Below, one piece after another: positions 17,102 through 25,410 of a stretch of DNA of 33,089 nt. The DNA is from Betaproteobacteria bacterium (GTDB lineage: Bacteria; Pseudomonadota; Gammaproteobacteria; Burkholderiales; Methylophilaceae): NCBI GenBank assembly GCA_022599515.1, contig JAHZMC010000043.1:1-33089 (forward strand), in the 5' to 3' direction. The position numbers and the translations under genes are program-made. Numbering within the stretch: position 1 is the first letter of the stretch; every line of letters starts with the position of its first letter. The notes below the pieces were generated by a model. It saw only the letters and a list, made by a program, of their open reading frames with translations, searched no databases and was not told the origin of the DNA.

Positions 17102-19192
17102 CTAAAACTTATAGTTGGCAGTTAAGCCTAATAAGTAATTTCTACCTGCTGCAGGTTCGTAAAACCTACCGTTGCCATCGTTAATACGTACTGAGCCAAT
17201 ATATTCTTTATCAAATAAGTTTTCTACACGCACATATTCTTTAAAGTGCCAGTGGGCTAGTTTTTGCTCAAAGCCAGCACGTAAGTTAAATAGGGTATAA
17301 GCAGGGGCGGTTTCTGAATTAACATCATTAACATACACCTTACTATTATGGCTAGCTTCAAAAGCTGTCTTAAAACCCAAAGGCTGATATTTCCAAGCGA
17401 CTTCGCCGTATAACTGTGTTTTGTAGGTACCTGGTATACGATTGCCTGATGCTATCAAGCCTGCATTTCCTACATAAGCTGAGTCAAATTTTGCATTTAA
17501 TAAAGAGTAGGAAAAATAGGTTGAAATATTGTGATCAAACTCTGAATCAACTGATAGCTCTAACCCAGTACGTGATGTGTCATTTGCATTGGCATAAACT
17601 GTACGGCCAAATTGATTAGCACTTACCACTAACTCATCTTTAGTTTTAACGCTAAATGCAGTTAAGTTAATTTGTGTGTTGTCTGTCACAAATGCTTTCG
17701 CACCAATTTCAACGTTTTGGCTTTCACTTGGTTTTAAATTGAGGTTAGGAGTCGCCGTATTGGCGGTTGAGTTGAAAGAGGCCTCAAAGAAAGTTGGTGT
17801 TTCAAACCCTCTGCCGTAGTTCGCGTATAAGTTAAAACTCGGCGTCACTTTCCAAACTGCGCCAATGACCGGGTTTGTTTTTTCATAGGTGACAGCACCG
17901 CTATTATCTGGCGGTAATAATTGATCTTCAACATTTAGGTTAACTCTGGTATGTCGTAAGCCAGCATGCAGGTCAACGTTATCTAATACCGATAACTTAC
18001 CTTGAACATATTGGTCAAAGTTGAATACCGTATTGTCTTCTTGTCTATTAAGTGTGCTTATAGGCAAGCCCGCTGCTAAAATATTGGTATCCAAGCGCGC
18101 ATCAATCGACTTGCCATAGTTTAAGCCAAAGCTAATGTTATAGGCTTTATCAAACACCTGACCTTTGTTATCCCAGCGTAAGTCAGCGCCATAGAACTCC
18201 CTTGAAATTTGGCTGTTACGCGCATTGGCGCCTAATGGATGTGTTGCTATAATTTGCTCGTTTTCACGCGTACCAACATAAGTGATTACATTAAGCGCGT
18301 TATTCTCGTTTAATTGGTGTTCTAGGTTAAATCCGACTTGCGCATGACTGCGGGATACTTTTAAGTCTGCATTTCTTACTGCAGGCACTACACCTTTACG
18401 GTCTGCTTTAACATCTGCTTTCGTTAAGCCATTAGGATCTTGCGCATCTTGTTGAAACCAATTAACTAAAGTTGTTAATTTGGTGCTGTCGCTAATATTA
18501 AACTTAAATTTGGCTGTCGCTAATTGTTTGTCGCTTTTACTGTTATCACGGTAACCGTCACTAGAAAAATTAGATACATTTAATAGGTATTCTACATTTT
18601 CTGAAGTGCCGCTGGCTTTTAAAATTTCACGTTTTGTGTTGTATGAGCCAAACATAATTGAGCCGCCTACTTCAGGTGTCTCAGGTGCATTCTCGGTTAG
18701 CATTTGAATCACACCGCCAGATGTGTTGCCATATAGCGCAGAAAATGGGCCACGCATTACTTCTACGCTTCTAATCGCAGATAAGTCAACAATGCCGGGT
18801 TGGCCTTGTCCATCGGGCATAGTGAGTGGAATACCGTCAAGAAAAATGCGGATGCCACGTACACCAAAACTAGCGCGTGAACCAAATCCGCGACTAGAGA
18901 TTTGTGGGTCTTGTGCTTGTTGGGTACGGTTTTGTGCGGTAATGCCTGGTACACGAATCATACTTTCCGATAAAGTCATCTGTAATTGACCATCTTGAAT
19001 ATCTTTTTTAGTGACGACATCAATTGCAACAGGTAAGTCAAAACTATTTTGTTCCACCCGTGTTGCCGTGACTACAACGGGTGAAAGACGCATCGTTTTT
19101 TCGGAGAGATCTTCGGCAAAGCTAATTTGAGGTCCGCTGCAAGCAATGACTGCTAATGTGAGTGATTTTATTTTAAATGCGTGATGAGCCAT
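17102..19192 (-). CDS. TonB-dependent outer-membrane receptor, substrate unknown
   Basis: 696 residues. A signal peptide (1-26, ending ISFA) is followed by a TonB-box-like SPVVVTATR (37-45), a plug domain (about 50-165, with GVRGIRIFLDGIPLTMPDGQ, VEVMRGPFSALYGNTSGGVI) and a beta-barrel ending in Phe696, the usual outer-membrane targeting residue. Such receptors import siderophores, cobalamin or other scarce ligands using TonB-ExbBD energy. The plug resembles FecA-like iron receptors, but nothing nearby (ABC transporter, TonB, regulator, clear Fur box) fixes the ligand. It is transcribed alone with its own terminator. Confidence 0.92.
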   Translation of the reverse strand: MAHHAFKIKSLTLAVIACSGPQISFAEDLSEKTMRLSPVVVTATRVEQNSFDLPVAIDVVTKKDIQDGQLQMTLSESMIRVPGITAQNRTQQAQDPQISSRGFGSRASFGVRGIRIFLDGIPLTMPDGQGQPGIVDLSAIRSVEVMRGPFSALYGNTSGGVIQMLTENAPETPEVGGSIMFGSYNTKREILKASGTSENVEYLLNVSNFSSDGYRDNSKSDKQLATAKFKFNISDSTKLTTLVNWFQQDAQDPNGLTKADVKADRKGVVPAVRNADLKVSRSHAQVGFNLEHQLNENNALNVITYVGTRENEQIIATHPLGANARNSQISREFYGADLRWDNKGQVFDKAYNISFGLNYGKSIDARLDTNILAAGLPISTLNRQEDNTVFNFDQYVQGKLSVLDNVDLHAGLRHTRVNLNVEDQLLPPDNSGAVTYEKTNPVIGAVWKVTPSFNLYANYGRGFETPTFFEASFNSTANTATPNLNLKPSESQNVEIGAKAFVTDNTQINLTAFSVKTKDELVVSANQFGRTVYANANDTSRTGLELSVDSEFDHNISTYFSYSLLNAKFDSAYVGNAGLIASGNRIPGTYKTQLYGEVAWKYQPLGFKTAFEASHNSKVYVNDVNSETAPAYTLFNLRAGFEQKLAHWHFKEYVRVENLFDKEYIGSVRINDGNGRFYEPAAGRNYLLGLTANYKF

Positions 19193-19270
19193 GATTGTAA
19201 TTTTTATAAAAATGAAAGACGCGTATTTTACTGAATGTAAGCATATTCGTCTTCATTATTTTTTTCATTA

Positions 19271-19295
19271 AAAAACCATGAATTAACAATGGTTA
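19271..19295 (-). terminator. Probable terminator after coaBC
   Basis: On the minus strand AACCAT, a 9-nt loop and ATGGTT form a short stem followed by TTTT (read into 19270). It starts a few bases after the coaBC stop. The stem is weak, so termination may be partial. Confidence 0.55.
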
Positions 19296-19298
19296 AAT

Positions 19299-20474
19299 TT
19301 ACAACATACGCTGAATATGATTTAGGATTTCTGTTGCAATATTTAATTTTGAGGCTCGTTGCAGTGGATGGTTACCATTGTCATCAATAAGCGTGACTTG
19401 ATTGTCATCATTGCCCATAGCAGAAGTCACTTCATTTGCAACAATTAGCGGTAGTTTTTTAGCGGTACGCTTTTGTGTTGCGTACTCAATCACATTCTCA
19501 CTTTCTGCTGCAAAGCCAACACAGAAAGGAGGGCTAGGTAGATTGGCAACATCGGCCAAAATATCTGGATTACGTTTTAGGTTTATCGTCAGCGAGTCGG
19601 CGCTTTTCTTAATTTTTTGATTGGCAATTTCATTAGGCGCATAATCAGCGACTGCTGCTACCCCAATAAAAATATCTTGCGATTGAATATTTTCCATCAC
19701 CTTAGCGTACATAGCGCTCGCACTACTAGCATATTGAGTATTGACATTCATTGGTGCGGATAAGTGACTAACACCACTTACCAAAGTCACCTCTGCGCCC
19801 ATATTAGCTGCGGTTTGTGCTAGCGCGTAACCCATTTTTCCGCTACTTAAATTCGTGATGCCACGCACAGGATCAATCATTTCTAAGGTTGCTCCAGCAG
19901 TGATTAATATTTTCTTGCCTGTTAATATTTTTGGCGTGAAATGCGCTTTAATATGCGCTAGCAACTCTTCAGCTTCCAACATGCGCCCATCACCAGTTTC
20001 TCCACAAGCTTGCTCACCATTGCCGGGACCAAGCACCGCGATATTATCGGCTTTTAATTGTTCAAAGTTACGTTGTGTGGCTGGGTTTTCCCACATTTGC
20101 TTGTTCATGGCTGGCGCAACGAGCAAAGGGCAATCACGCGCTAAGCACAAAGTAGAAAGTAAATCATCTGCGCGACCATGCAATAATTTTGCAACAAACT
20201 CAGCCGAGGCAGGCGCGATTAAAATCGCATCTGCTTCACGGCTCAGCTCAATATGTGGCATGCCATTATCAATAGTGCTATCCCACATCCCAACGTACAC
20301 GGGCTTGCCAGATAGCGCTTGCATGGTCATTGGCGTGATGAATTTTGTTGCTGACTCGGTCATTACAACCTGCACGCTGATATTTGATTTAATCAATAGA
20401 CGCACTAATTCTGCCGCTTTGTAGGCTGCAATGCCGCCAGTGATACCCAATACTAGAGATTTATTTTTTTGCAT
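19299..20474 (-). CDS. coaBC: Bifunctional phosphopantothenoylcysteine synthetase/decarboxylase
   Basis: 391 residues (E. coli 406). It makes 4'-phosphopantetheine for coenzyme A in two steps. The N-terminal FMN decarboxylase (CoaC, about 1-180) has GGIAAYKA (13-20), active His74, PAMNKQMW (121-128) and Cys157 in the substrate flap. The C-terminal CTP-dependent synthetase (CoaB, about 187-391) has ITAGAT...DPVRGITNLSSGKMG with Asn208 and KRNPDIL. Both active sites look complete. It reads divergently from the broken gene at 20580. Confidence 0.96.
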   Translation of the reverse strand: MQKNKSLVLGITGGIAAYKAAELVRLLIKSNISVQVVMTESATKFITPMTMQALSGKPVYVGMWDSTIDNGMPHIELSREADAILIAPASAEFVAKLLHGRADDLLSTLCLARDCPLLVAPAMNKQMWENPATQRNFEQLKADNIAVLGPGNGEQACGETGDGRMLEAEELLAHIKAHFTPKILTGKKILITAGATLEMIDPVRGITNLSSGKMGYALAQTAANMGAEVTLVSGVSHLSAPMNVNTQYASSASAMYAKVMENIQSQDIFIGVAAVADYAPNEIANQKIKKSADSLTINLKRNPDILADVANLPSPPFCVGFAAESENVIEYATQKRTAKKLPLIVANEVTSAMGNDDNQVTLIDDNGNHPLQRASKLNIATEILNHIQRML

Positions 20475-20527
20475 AAGTGATTTTAATATACGTTTTTTAT
20501 AGCATGTCAGTTACATTATTATCATGC

Positions 20528-20556
20528 ATTATAGAATGCTAACATTTTAATATGAA
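20528..20556 (-). promoter_or_regulatory. Candidate promoter of coaBC
   Basis: On the minus strand TTCATA (20556-20551), a 17-bp spacer and a perfect TATAAT (20533-20528). The -35 box is only a partial match. The start would be near 20521, about 47 nt before the coaBC ATG. Confidence 0.5.
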
Positions 20557-20579
20557 ACAACACGAATCGGCTTAAAACC

Positions 20580-20909
20580 ATGTGGAAACTGTTAAGAATC
20601 AGTATTTTATTGCTTATTTTAGGTATTGTTATACAGCAATCCTTCTTGGATAAAGCTGATTTGGGTTGGCAAGATAATTTTTATGTTGCGCTGTATCCTG
20701 TGAATGCGGATGGTAGTGAAAGTGTAGCGCGCTATATTAATAGCTTAAAGCAAGATGATTTTGCGCCCATCGAAAGCTTTTTTGCTGAAGAAGCGGCGCG
20801 TTATTCGCTCAATATGCATCGTCCTATCGCGATTGAGTTGGGGAATGTGGTAGAACAAGTGCCACCGCCACCACCTAGCAATGGCAATATTGTTCAAACC
20901 ATATTGTGA
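20580..20909 (+). pseudogene. N-terminal part of a split membrane-anchored metalloprotease-like protein
   Basis: 109 codons: an N-terminal hydrophobic helix (SILLLILGIVIQQSFL), then a soluble domain (NFYVALYPVNADGSESVARYI, FFAEEAARY) ending in a proline run and GNIVQTIL. I recognise this as the first part of an uncharacterised proteobacterial protein that normally runs on into ...WSL.FR..AW. Reading stops at TGA 20907, and the remainder lies in another frame from 20906. Insertion of one G would restore a single frame with a Trp at the join. Alternatively, these are two genes coupled by a 4-nt overlap, but that leaves the second half without an export signal. Confidence 0.6.
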
Positions 20910-21343
20910 GTCTCAGCTTCCGTTTGTTTGCTTGGAACAATAGCCCTACTGTACCTGTTCCACCTGATATTCGGCTTTATTTATTATTTTATGATGCGAG
21001 TAAACATGAGGTTTTATCACACTCGACGGCGCTGAATAAAGGCCGTATTGGGCGGGTGAATTTGTATGGTCATCGAGCCTATGCGCAGCAGAATTTAGTG
21101 ATTACTGCGCATGAGTTATTGCATACCTTAACGGCAACCGATAAGTATGATTTGCAATCAGGTTTGCCTATTTATCCAGATGGTTATGCAGATCCTGATA
21201 AACAGCCGCGCTATCCACAATATTATGCTGAATTGATGGGCGGTTATGTGCCAATCAGTGAAAACAAAAAGAAGATTCCAGCCAGTCTTAATCAAGTATT
21301 AATTGGCTTTAAAACAGCAAAGGAGATTGGTTGGATAAAATAG
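20906..21343 (+). pseudogene. C-terminal part of the split protein, with HExxH metalloprotease motif
   Basis: 145 codons from GTG 20906. HELLH at residues 69-73, followed by TATDKYD with Asp79, fits a zinc-protease-like site. SLSFRLFAWNNS, PDIRLYLLFYD, HSTALNKGRIGRVN and PRYPQYYAELMGGYVPISE are conserved-looking blocks. No signal peptide or membrane helix is present, so alone it would stay cytosolic. It most probably continues the preceding reading frame after a one-base deletion or sequencing error. The metal site itself is intact. Its substrate is unknown. Confidence 0.6.
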
Positions 21344-21409
21344 CCAGCAACGTAAAATAGTAAGCAAAAAAAGAAAAACAATATTCGTTAAAAAGAAAGA
21401 AGAACAATA

Positions 21410-22084
21410 ATGGCGATTACAGATTGGCCTGCCAGCGAGCGGCCGCGTGAAAAATTAATGGAATGTGGTGTGCAAGCACTATCGGATGCGGAATTATTAG
21501 CCATCTTTTTACGCGTAGGCGTAGTAGGGAAAAGTGCGGTGGATTTAGCGCGTGATTTATTAACGCAATTTGGTAGTTTAAATGGCGTGTATGCGGCTTC
21601 AGCCAAAGAAATTAGCTTGGTGCATGGTATTGGTATGAGCAAATATGCACAGTTGCAAGCGGTGTTTGAAATGAGTCGCCGAGCCCTGAATGAGCAAATA
21701 CGCACGCGTGATATATTAAGTTCGCCACAATTGGTGCGCGATTATTTAAAGTTAAAGCTTGCTAACCAACTTAAAGAAATTTTTGTTGTTTTGTTTTTAG
21801 ACGCACAAAATCGCTTAGTGGCGACAGAAGATATGTTTACTGGTACGCTCACACAAACGAGTGTTTATCCATGAGAAGTGGTGAAACGGGCGTTACATTA
21901 CAATGCAGCTTCGGTGATGTTTGCGCATAATCATCCTTCTGGTGTGGCTAAACAAAGTCAGGCGGATGAAATGATTACGCAGGAGCTAAAAAAAGCGCTT
22001 TCGCTCGTCGATGTGCGTGTGTTGGATCACTTTATTGTGGCAGGTAACGAAACACTGTCATTTGTAGAAATTGGTTTATTATAA
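21410..22084 (+). pseudogene. radC: radC (JAMM/MPN domain protein) interrupted by an in-frame TGA
   Basis: Reading through the TGA at 21872-21874 gives a 224-residue protein, the normal RadC (UPF0758) length. The N-terminal part has the helix-hairpin-helix-like [13 protein letters not shown] and the start [16 protein letters not shown]. The C-terminal JAMM metal site is complete after the stop: His173, His175 and Asp186 (AHNHPSG...SQAD). The stop replaces the arginine of the usual VYPREVVKRAL; one C-to-T change (CGA to TGA) explains it. GTG codons 21878 and 21881 could restart translation, giving a 68-residue fragment holding the metal ligands. Despite its name, RadC has no proven role in DNA repair. 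Confidence 0.85.
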
Positions 22085-22104
22085 GAATGTGACAAAGTTG
22101 TAGA

Positions 22105-22155
22105 GAGCTGGCAGCCATTAAACAGCAGTGTTTAATCAAATGTGCTGCTTGGCTC
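22105..22155 (+). promoter_or_regulatory. Large hairpin in the cstA leader
   Basis: Three nested arms pair in order: GAGC (22105-22108) with GCTC (22152-22155), GCAGC (22111-22115) with GCTGC (22144-22148), and ATTAAAC (22117-22123) with GTTTAAT (22130-22136); the apical loop is AGCAGT. No T-run follows, so it is not a standard terminator of radC. It sits 32 nt before the cstA ATG and may control mRNA stability or translation. Confidence 0.5.
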
Positions 22156-22187
22156 CTCAATATTGATTAAAGAATTGATTGAAAAAT

Positions 22188-24242
22188 ATGATGCAAAAAT
22201 TACTAAAATCCGTCGCTTGGTTTGCCGTTGCTTTACTGGGCGCTTATGCTTTATCGGGCATTGCGCTCAATCGTGGTGAGAGTATTAATGCTATTTGGAT
22301 GGTGACGGCGGCAGCTTGTATTTATGCCATTGCTTATCGCTTTTATGCCGCATGGATAGCCGCAAAAGTATTGACCATTGATGAAACGCGCGCAACGCCA
22401 GCAGAACGACTAGACAATGGGCGTGACTTTTTACCAACCAATAAGTGGATAGTTTTTGGACATCACTTTGCTGCAATATCAGGCCCAGGCCCATTGATTG
22501 GCCCAACATTGGCGGCGCAGTTTGGCTATTTGCCTGGCACTTTGTGGATATTAATTGGTGCTGTATTGGGTGGTGCAGTGCAGGACATGGTTGTACTATT
22601 TTTCTCTACTCGCCGCAATGGGCGAAGTTTGGGCAAAATGGCAAGAGATGAGATAGGCTCAATCGGCGGTACAGCAGCACTCATTGGTACCTTTATGATT
22701 ATGATTATTCTCATTGCCGTATTGGGTCTAGTTGTTGTCAATGCTATGAAGCATAGTCCTTGGGCAACCTCAACCATTGCGGCAACCATACCGATTGCGA
22801 TGATAGTGGGTCTTTACATTCGCCATATTCGTCCGGGTAGAGTGTTAGAAGCTTCTGCCATTGGCGTAGCCTTATTGCTGCTCTCTGTATTTGTTGGCGG
22901 CTGGATTGATCATCATGAAAGTTTGCGCACACTATTTGACCATGATGGACTGTCATTGGCATACGCCATCATTTTATATGGCTTTGCCGCCGCCGTATTA
23001 CCAGTTTGGTTGCTATTAGCGCCACGTGATTATTTATCTACCTTTATGAAAATAGGCACGATATTTCTGTTAGCGATTGCCATTGTCATTTTGCAACCAG
23101 AAATACATATGCCAGCGGTTACGCAGTTTATAGATGGGACTGGCCCCATCTTTGGTGGCAAGTTGTTTCCATTCGTCTTCATCACAATTGCTTGTGGTGC
23201 TGTATCAGGCTTCCATGCTTTGATTGCCTCAGGAACGACACCTAAGCTCATCACCAATGAGCGTGATATTCGCATGATTGGTTATGGTGGCATGTTGCTA
23301 GAAAGCTTTGTGGCTATGATGGCCATGATTGCCGCAACGGTGTTAGAGCCTGGCGTATTTTTTGCCATTAACAGCCCAGCAGGTGTCGTTGGTAAAACTG
23401 CAATGGATGCTGTTGCGACTATTAATAGCTGGGGTTTTGCAGTCACAGTTGAGCAAATGGAGCAACTAGCAAAAGACATGGGGGAGTCGACTTTATTTGC
23501 CAGAACTGGCGGCGCACCAAGTTTAGCGGTTGGTATGGCGAGTATTTTTGCCAGCGCTTTTGGTAAGCACTTATTAGCGCTTTGGTATCACTTTGCAATT
23601 ATGTTTGAGGCTTTGTTTATTCTCACAACACTCGATGCCGGCACACGTGTGGGTCGCTTTATGTTACAAGATATTTTAGGCAATTTCAATCAAAAACTCG
23701 GCGAAACCTCCTATATGCCATCAGTCATTTTAACCAGCAGTGTAGTGGTGGCTGGCTGGGGATATTTCTTATATATCGGCGTGATTGATCCAAATGGTGG
23801 CGTTAATATTCTTTGGCCTTTATTTGGCATTGCTAATCAAATGTTGGCGGCAATTGCCTTATGTGTGGCGACCAGTATTGTCATTAAATCGGGCAAAGCG
23901 CACTATGCTTGGGTAACTGGCTTGCCGCTCACTTGGTTGATTGTTATTACCAGCAGTGCCGCCTATGAAAAAATATTCAGCGATGATATTCGTGTTGGTT
24001 TCTTTGCGGCAGCTAACCATCTCAGTACACAATTGCTCAATGGTGAATTGAGTGCTGAAAAGGCTGCAGTAGCGCCACAACTCATTTTCAATCAACATTT
24101 AGATGCTTACCTGACGATGTTTTTTGTTGTTGTATTGTGGATAGTGGTGATTGATATGGTGAATATTTCGCGCCGTCATTTGCAAGGCAAAAAAGTATTG
24201 AGCTCTAGCGAAGCGCCTTATGTGAAAACGGTTTTGGAATAG
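22188..24242 (+). CDS. cstA: Carbon starvation protein A family pyruvate/peptide transporter
   Basis: 684 residues from ATG 22188; an in-frame TTG nine bases earlier and ATG 22191 are alternatives. No strong ribosome site is seen. The polytopic inner-membrane protein has the CstA signature near its start (NKWIVFGHHFAAISGPGPLIGP, AQFGYLPG) and 15 or more hydrophobic segments, matching E. coli CstA (701) and BtsT (716). These proteins import pyruvate and, for CstA, possibly peptides. It is followed after 3 nt by its small DUF466 partner, as in E. coli cstA-ybdD. Confidence 0.93.
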   Translation: MMQKLLKSVAWFAVALLGAYALSGIALNRGESINAIWMVTAAACIYAIAYRFYAAWIAAKVLTIDETRATPAERLDNGRDFLPTNKWIVFGHHFAAISGPGPLIGPTLAAQFGYLPGTLWILIGAVLGGAVQDMVVLFFSTRRNGRSLGKMARDEIGSIGGTAALIGTFMIMIILIAVLGLVVVNAMKHSPWATSTIAATIPIAMIVGLYIRHIRPGRVLEASAIGVALLLLSVFVGGWIDHHESLRTLFDHDGLSLAYAIILYGFAAAVLPVWLLLAPRDYLSTFMKIGTIFLLAIAIVILQPEIHMPAVTQFIDGTGPIFGGKLFPFVFITIACGAVSGFHALIASGTTPKLITNERDIRMIGYGGMLLESFVAMMAMIAATVLEPGVFFAINSPAGVVGKTAMDAVATINSWGFAVTVEQMEQLAKDMGESTLFARTGGAPSLAVGMASIFASAFGKHLLALWYHFAIMFEALFILTTLDAGTRVGRFMLQDILGNFNQKLGETSYMPSVILTSSVVVAGWGYFLYIGVIDPNGGVNILWPLFGIANQMLAAIALCVATSIVIKSGKAHYAWVTGLPLTWLIVITSSAAYEKIFSDDIRVGFFAAANHLSTQLLNGELSAEKAAVAPQLIFNQHLDAYLTMFFVVVLWIVVIDMVNISRRHLQGKKVLSSSEAPYVKTVLE

Positions 24243-24245
24243 TAA

Positions 24246-24467
24246 GTGTTTAACAAGCTTAAACAGTTTAAGTACATGCAATTCAAATTGATACATTTAT
24301 GGCACATTCTTCGCCGTCTTTCAGGTGATGATGCCTACGAACGTTATTTAACACACCATGCTGAGTTTCATGCATCGATGGTTGATGCGCCACCACCGTT
24401 GTCACGAAAAGCATTTGTTAAGTTGTGGCAGGATAATAAATGGTCAGGCATTAACCGTTGTTGTTAA
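24246..24467 (+). CDS. Small YbdD/YjiX-like protein (DUF466)
   Basis: 73 residues from GTG 24246, three bases after cstA. The E. coli relative YbdD also begins MF-x-L and ends in a CC pair; here the protein ends GINRCC. A basic N terminus and the GDDAYERYLTHH and KWSG blocks are typical. An internal ATG at codon 11 (24276) is a possible later start. It is required for pyruvate uptake with CstA/BtsT-type carriers in E. coli. It converges on lgt with a gap of 19 nt. Confidence 0.88.
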   Translation: MFNKLKQFKYMQFKLIHLWHILRRLSGDDAYERYLTHHAEFHASMVDAPPPLSRKAFVKLWQDNKWSGINRCC

Positions 24468-24486
24468 AGCGGCTTTGCTACTTTAA

Positions 24487-25275
24487 TTACTCAAAACGTT
24501 TCTGATAAGCAGCGCGTAGCATCCAAATGCCAACCAAGACCATCGGCAAGCTCAACCATTGGCCCATCGATAAGCCTAATCCTAATAAGCCTAAAAAGTC
24601 ATCAGGTTGGCGTGCATATTCGACGATAAATCTAAAACCGCCATAACCAATCAGAAATAATGCAGAGATAGCGCCAGTTGGTCTTTGTTTATTAGAGAAC
24701 CACCATAATAAGATAAATAAAACGACACCTTCTAAAGCAAATTCATATAGCTGTGATGGATGGCGCACAAGGTTATCCGCTTGTGGAAAAATCATACCAA
24801 AACTCCCATCTGTTACACGCCCCCATAATTCACCATTTATAAAATTACCCATACGGCCAGCGCCCAAGCCAATCGGCACTAGTGGTGCAATAAAATCCAT
24901 GGTTGTTAACCACGGTTGGGGGTGTTTTTTGTTAAATAAAAACATCGCAACCAACACGCCTATAAAGCCACCATGGAAACTCATGCCACCTTGCCACACG
25001 GCGAATATTTCTAGCGGGTGCTGAATAAAGTAACTGGCTTGATAAAACACCACATAACCTAAACGGCCGCCTAAAATAACACCTAATGCGCCATAAAATA
25101 AGGCATCATCAATCATCGCCTCGCTCCAGTTAAACCATGGTTTATGCTTAACTTGATATCGACCTAGCAATAAAAAGGCAACAAATCCAGTGAGATACAT
25201 GAGTCCGTACCAATGAATGCCAAATGAGCCAAGATGAATGGCTGTCGGGTCAAATTGGGGGTGGGTAAAAATCAT
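24487..25275 (-). CDS. lgt: Prolipoprotein diacylglyceryl transferase
   Basis: 262 residues. Lgt moves the diacylglyceryl group from phosphatidylglycerol to the lipobox cysteine of prolipoproteins, the first step of lipoprotein maturation at the inner membrane. The Lgt signature [16 protein letters not shown] (138-153) includes Arg141, matching E. coli Arg143; GGMSFHGG holds His101, matching E. coli His103. Seven hydrophobic segments fit the known topology. AAGGA precedes the ATG. It diverges from ilvD. Confidence 0.97.
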   Translation of the reverse strand: MIFTHPQFDPTAIHLGSFGIHWYGLMYLTGFVAFLLLGRYQVKHKPWFNWSEAMIDDALFYGALGVILGGRLGYVVFYQASYFIQHPLEIFAVWQGGMSFHGGFIGVLVAMFLFNKKHPQPWLTTMDFIAPLVPIGLGAGRMGNFINGELWGRVTDGSFGMIFPQADNLVRHPSQLYEFALEGVVLFILLWWFSNKQRPTGAISALFLIGYGGFRFIVEYARQPDDFLGLLGLGLSMGQWLSLPMVLVGIWMLRAAYQKRFE

Positions 25276-25410
25276 GGATATCCTTTGTTATTTGCTGGTG
25301 ATTTGCACAAATTATACGTGCTCAAGCGTGTTGTGAATATAGTGAGACGCTAGCATGATAAAGCCTGCATCAGTTAGAATAACGTTTTAATTAGTTTATT
25401 TAGGTTTTTT

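Noticed and set aside
19193-19270. Fur box upstream of the TonB-dependent receptor
   Set aside because: AT-rich sequence with only scattered matches to the Fur consensus; not good enough to call.
19855-20424. 189-codon open frame on the + strand opposite coaBC
   Set aside because: It is fully antisense to a complete, recognised coaBC and has no family resemblance or ribosome site; it is a codon-bias shadow.
20898-20912. Programmed -1 frameshift at the metalloprotease join
   Set aside because: No slippery heptamer of the X-XXY-YYZ type is present at the overlap, so a simple indel is more likely.
21872-21874. TGA in radC as selenocysteine or programmed readthrough
   Set aside because: The family residue is arginine, not cysteine, and no SECIS-like stem was noticed directly after the TGA.
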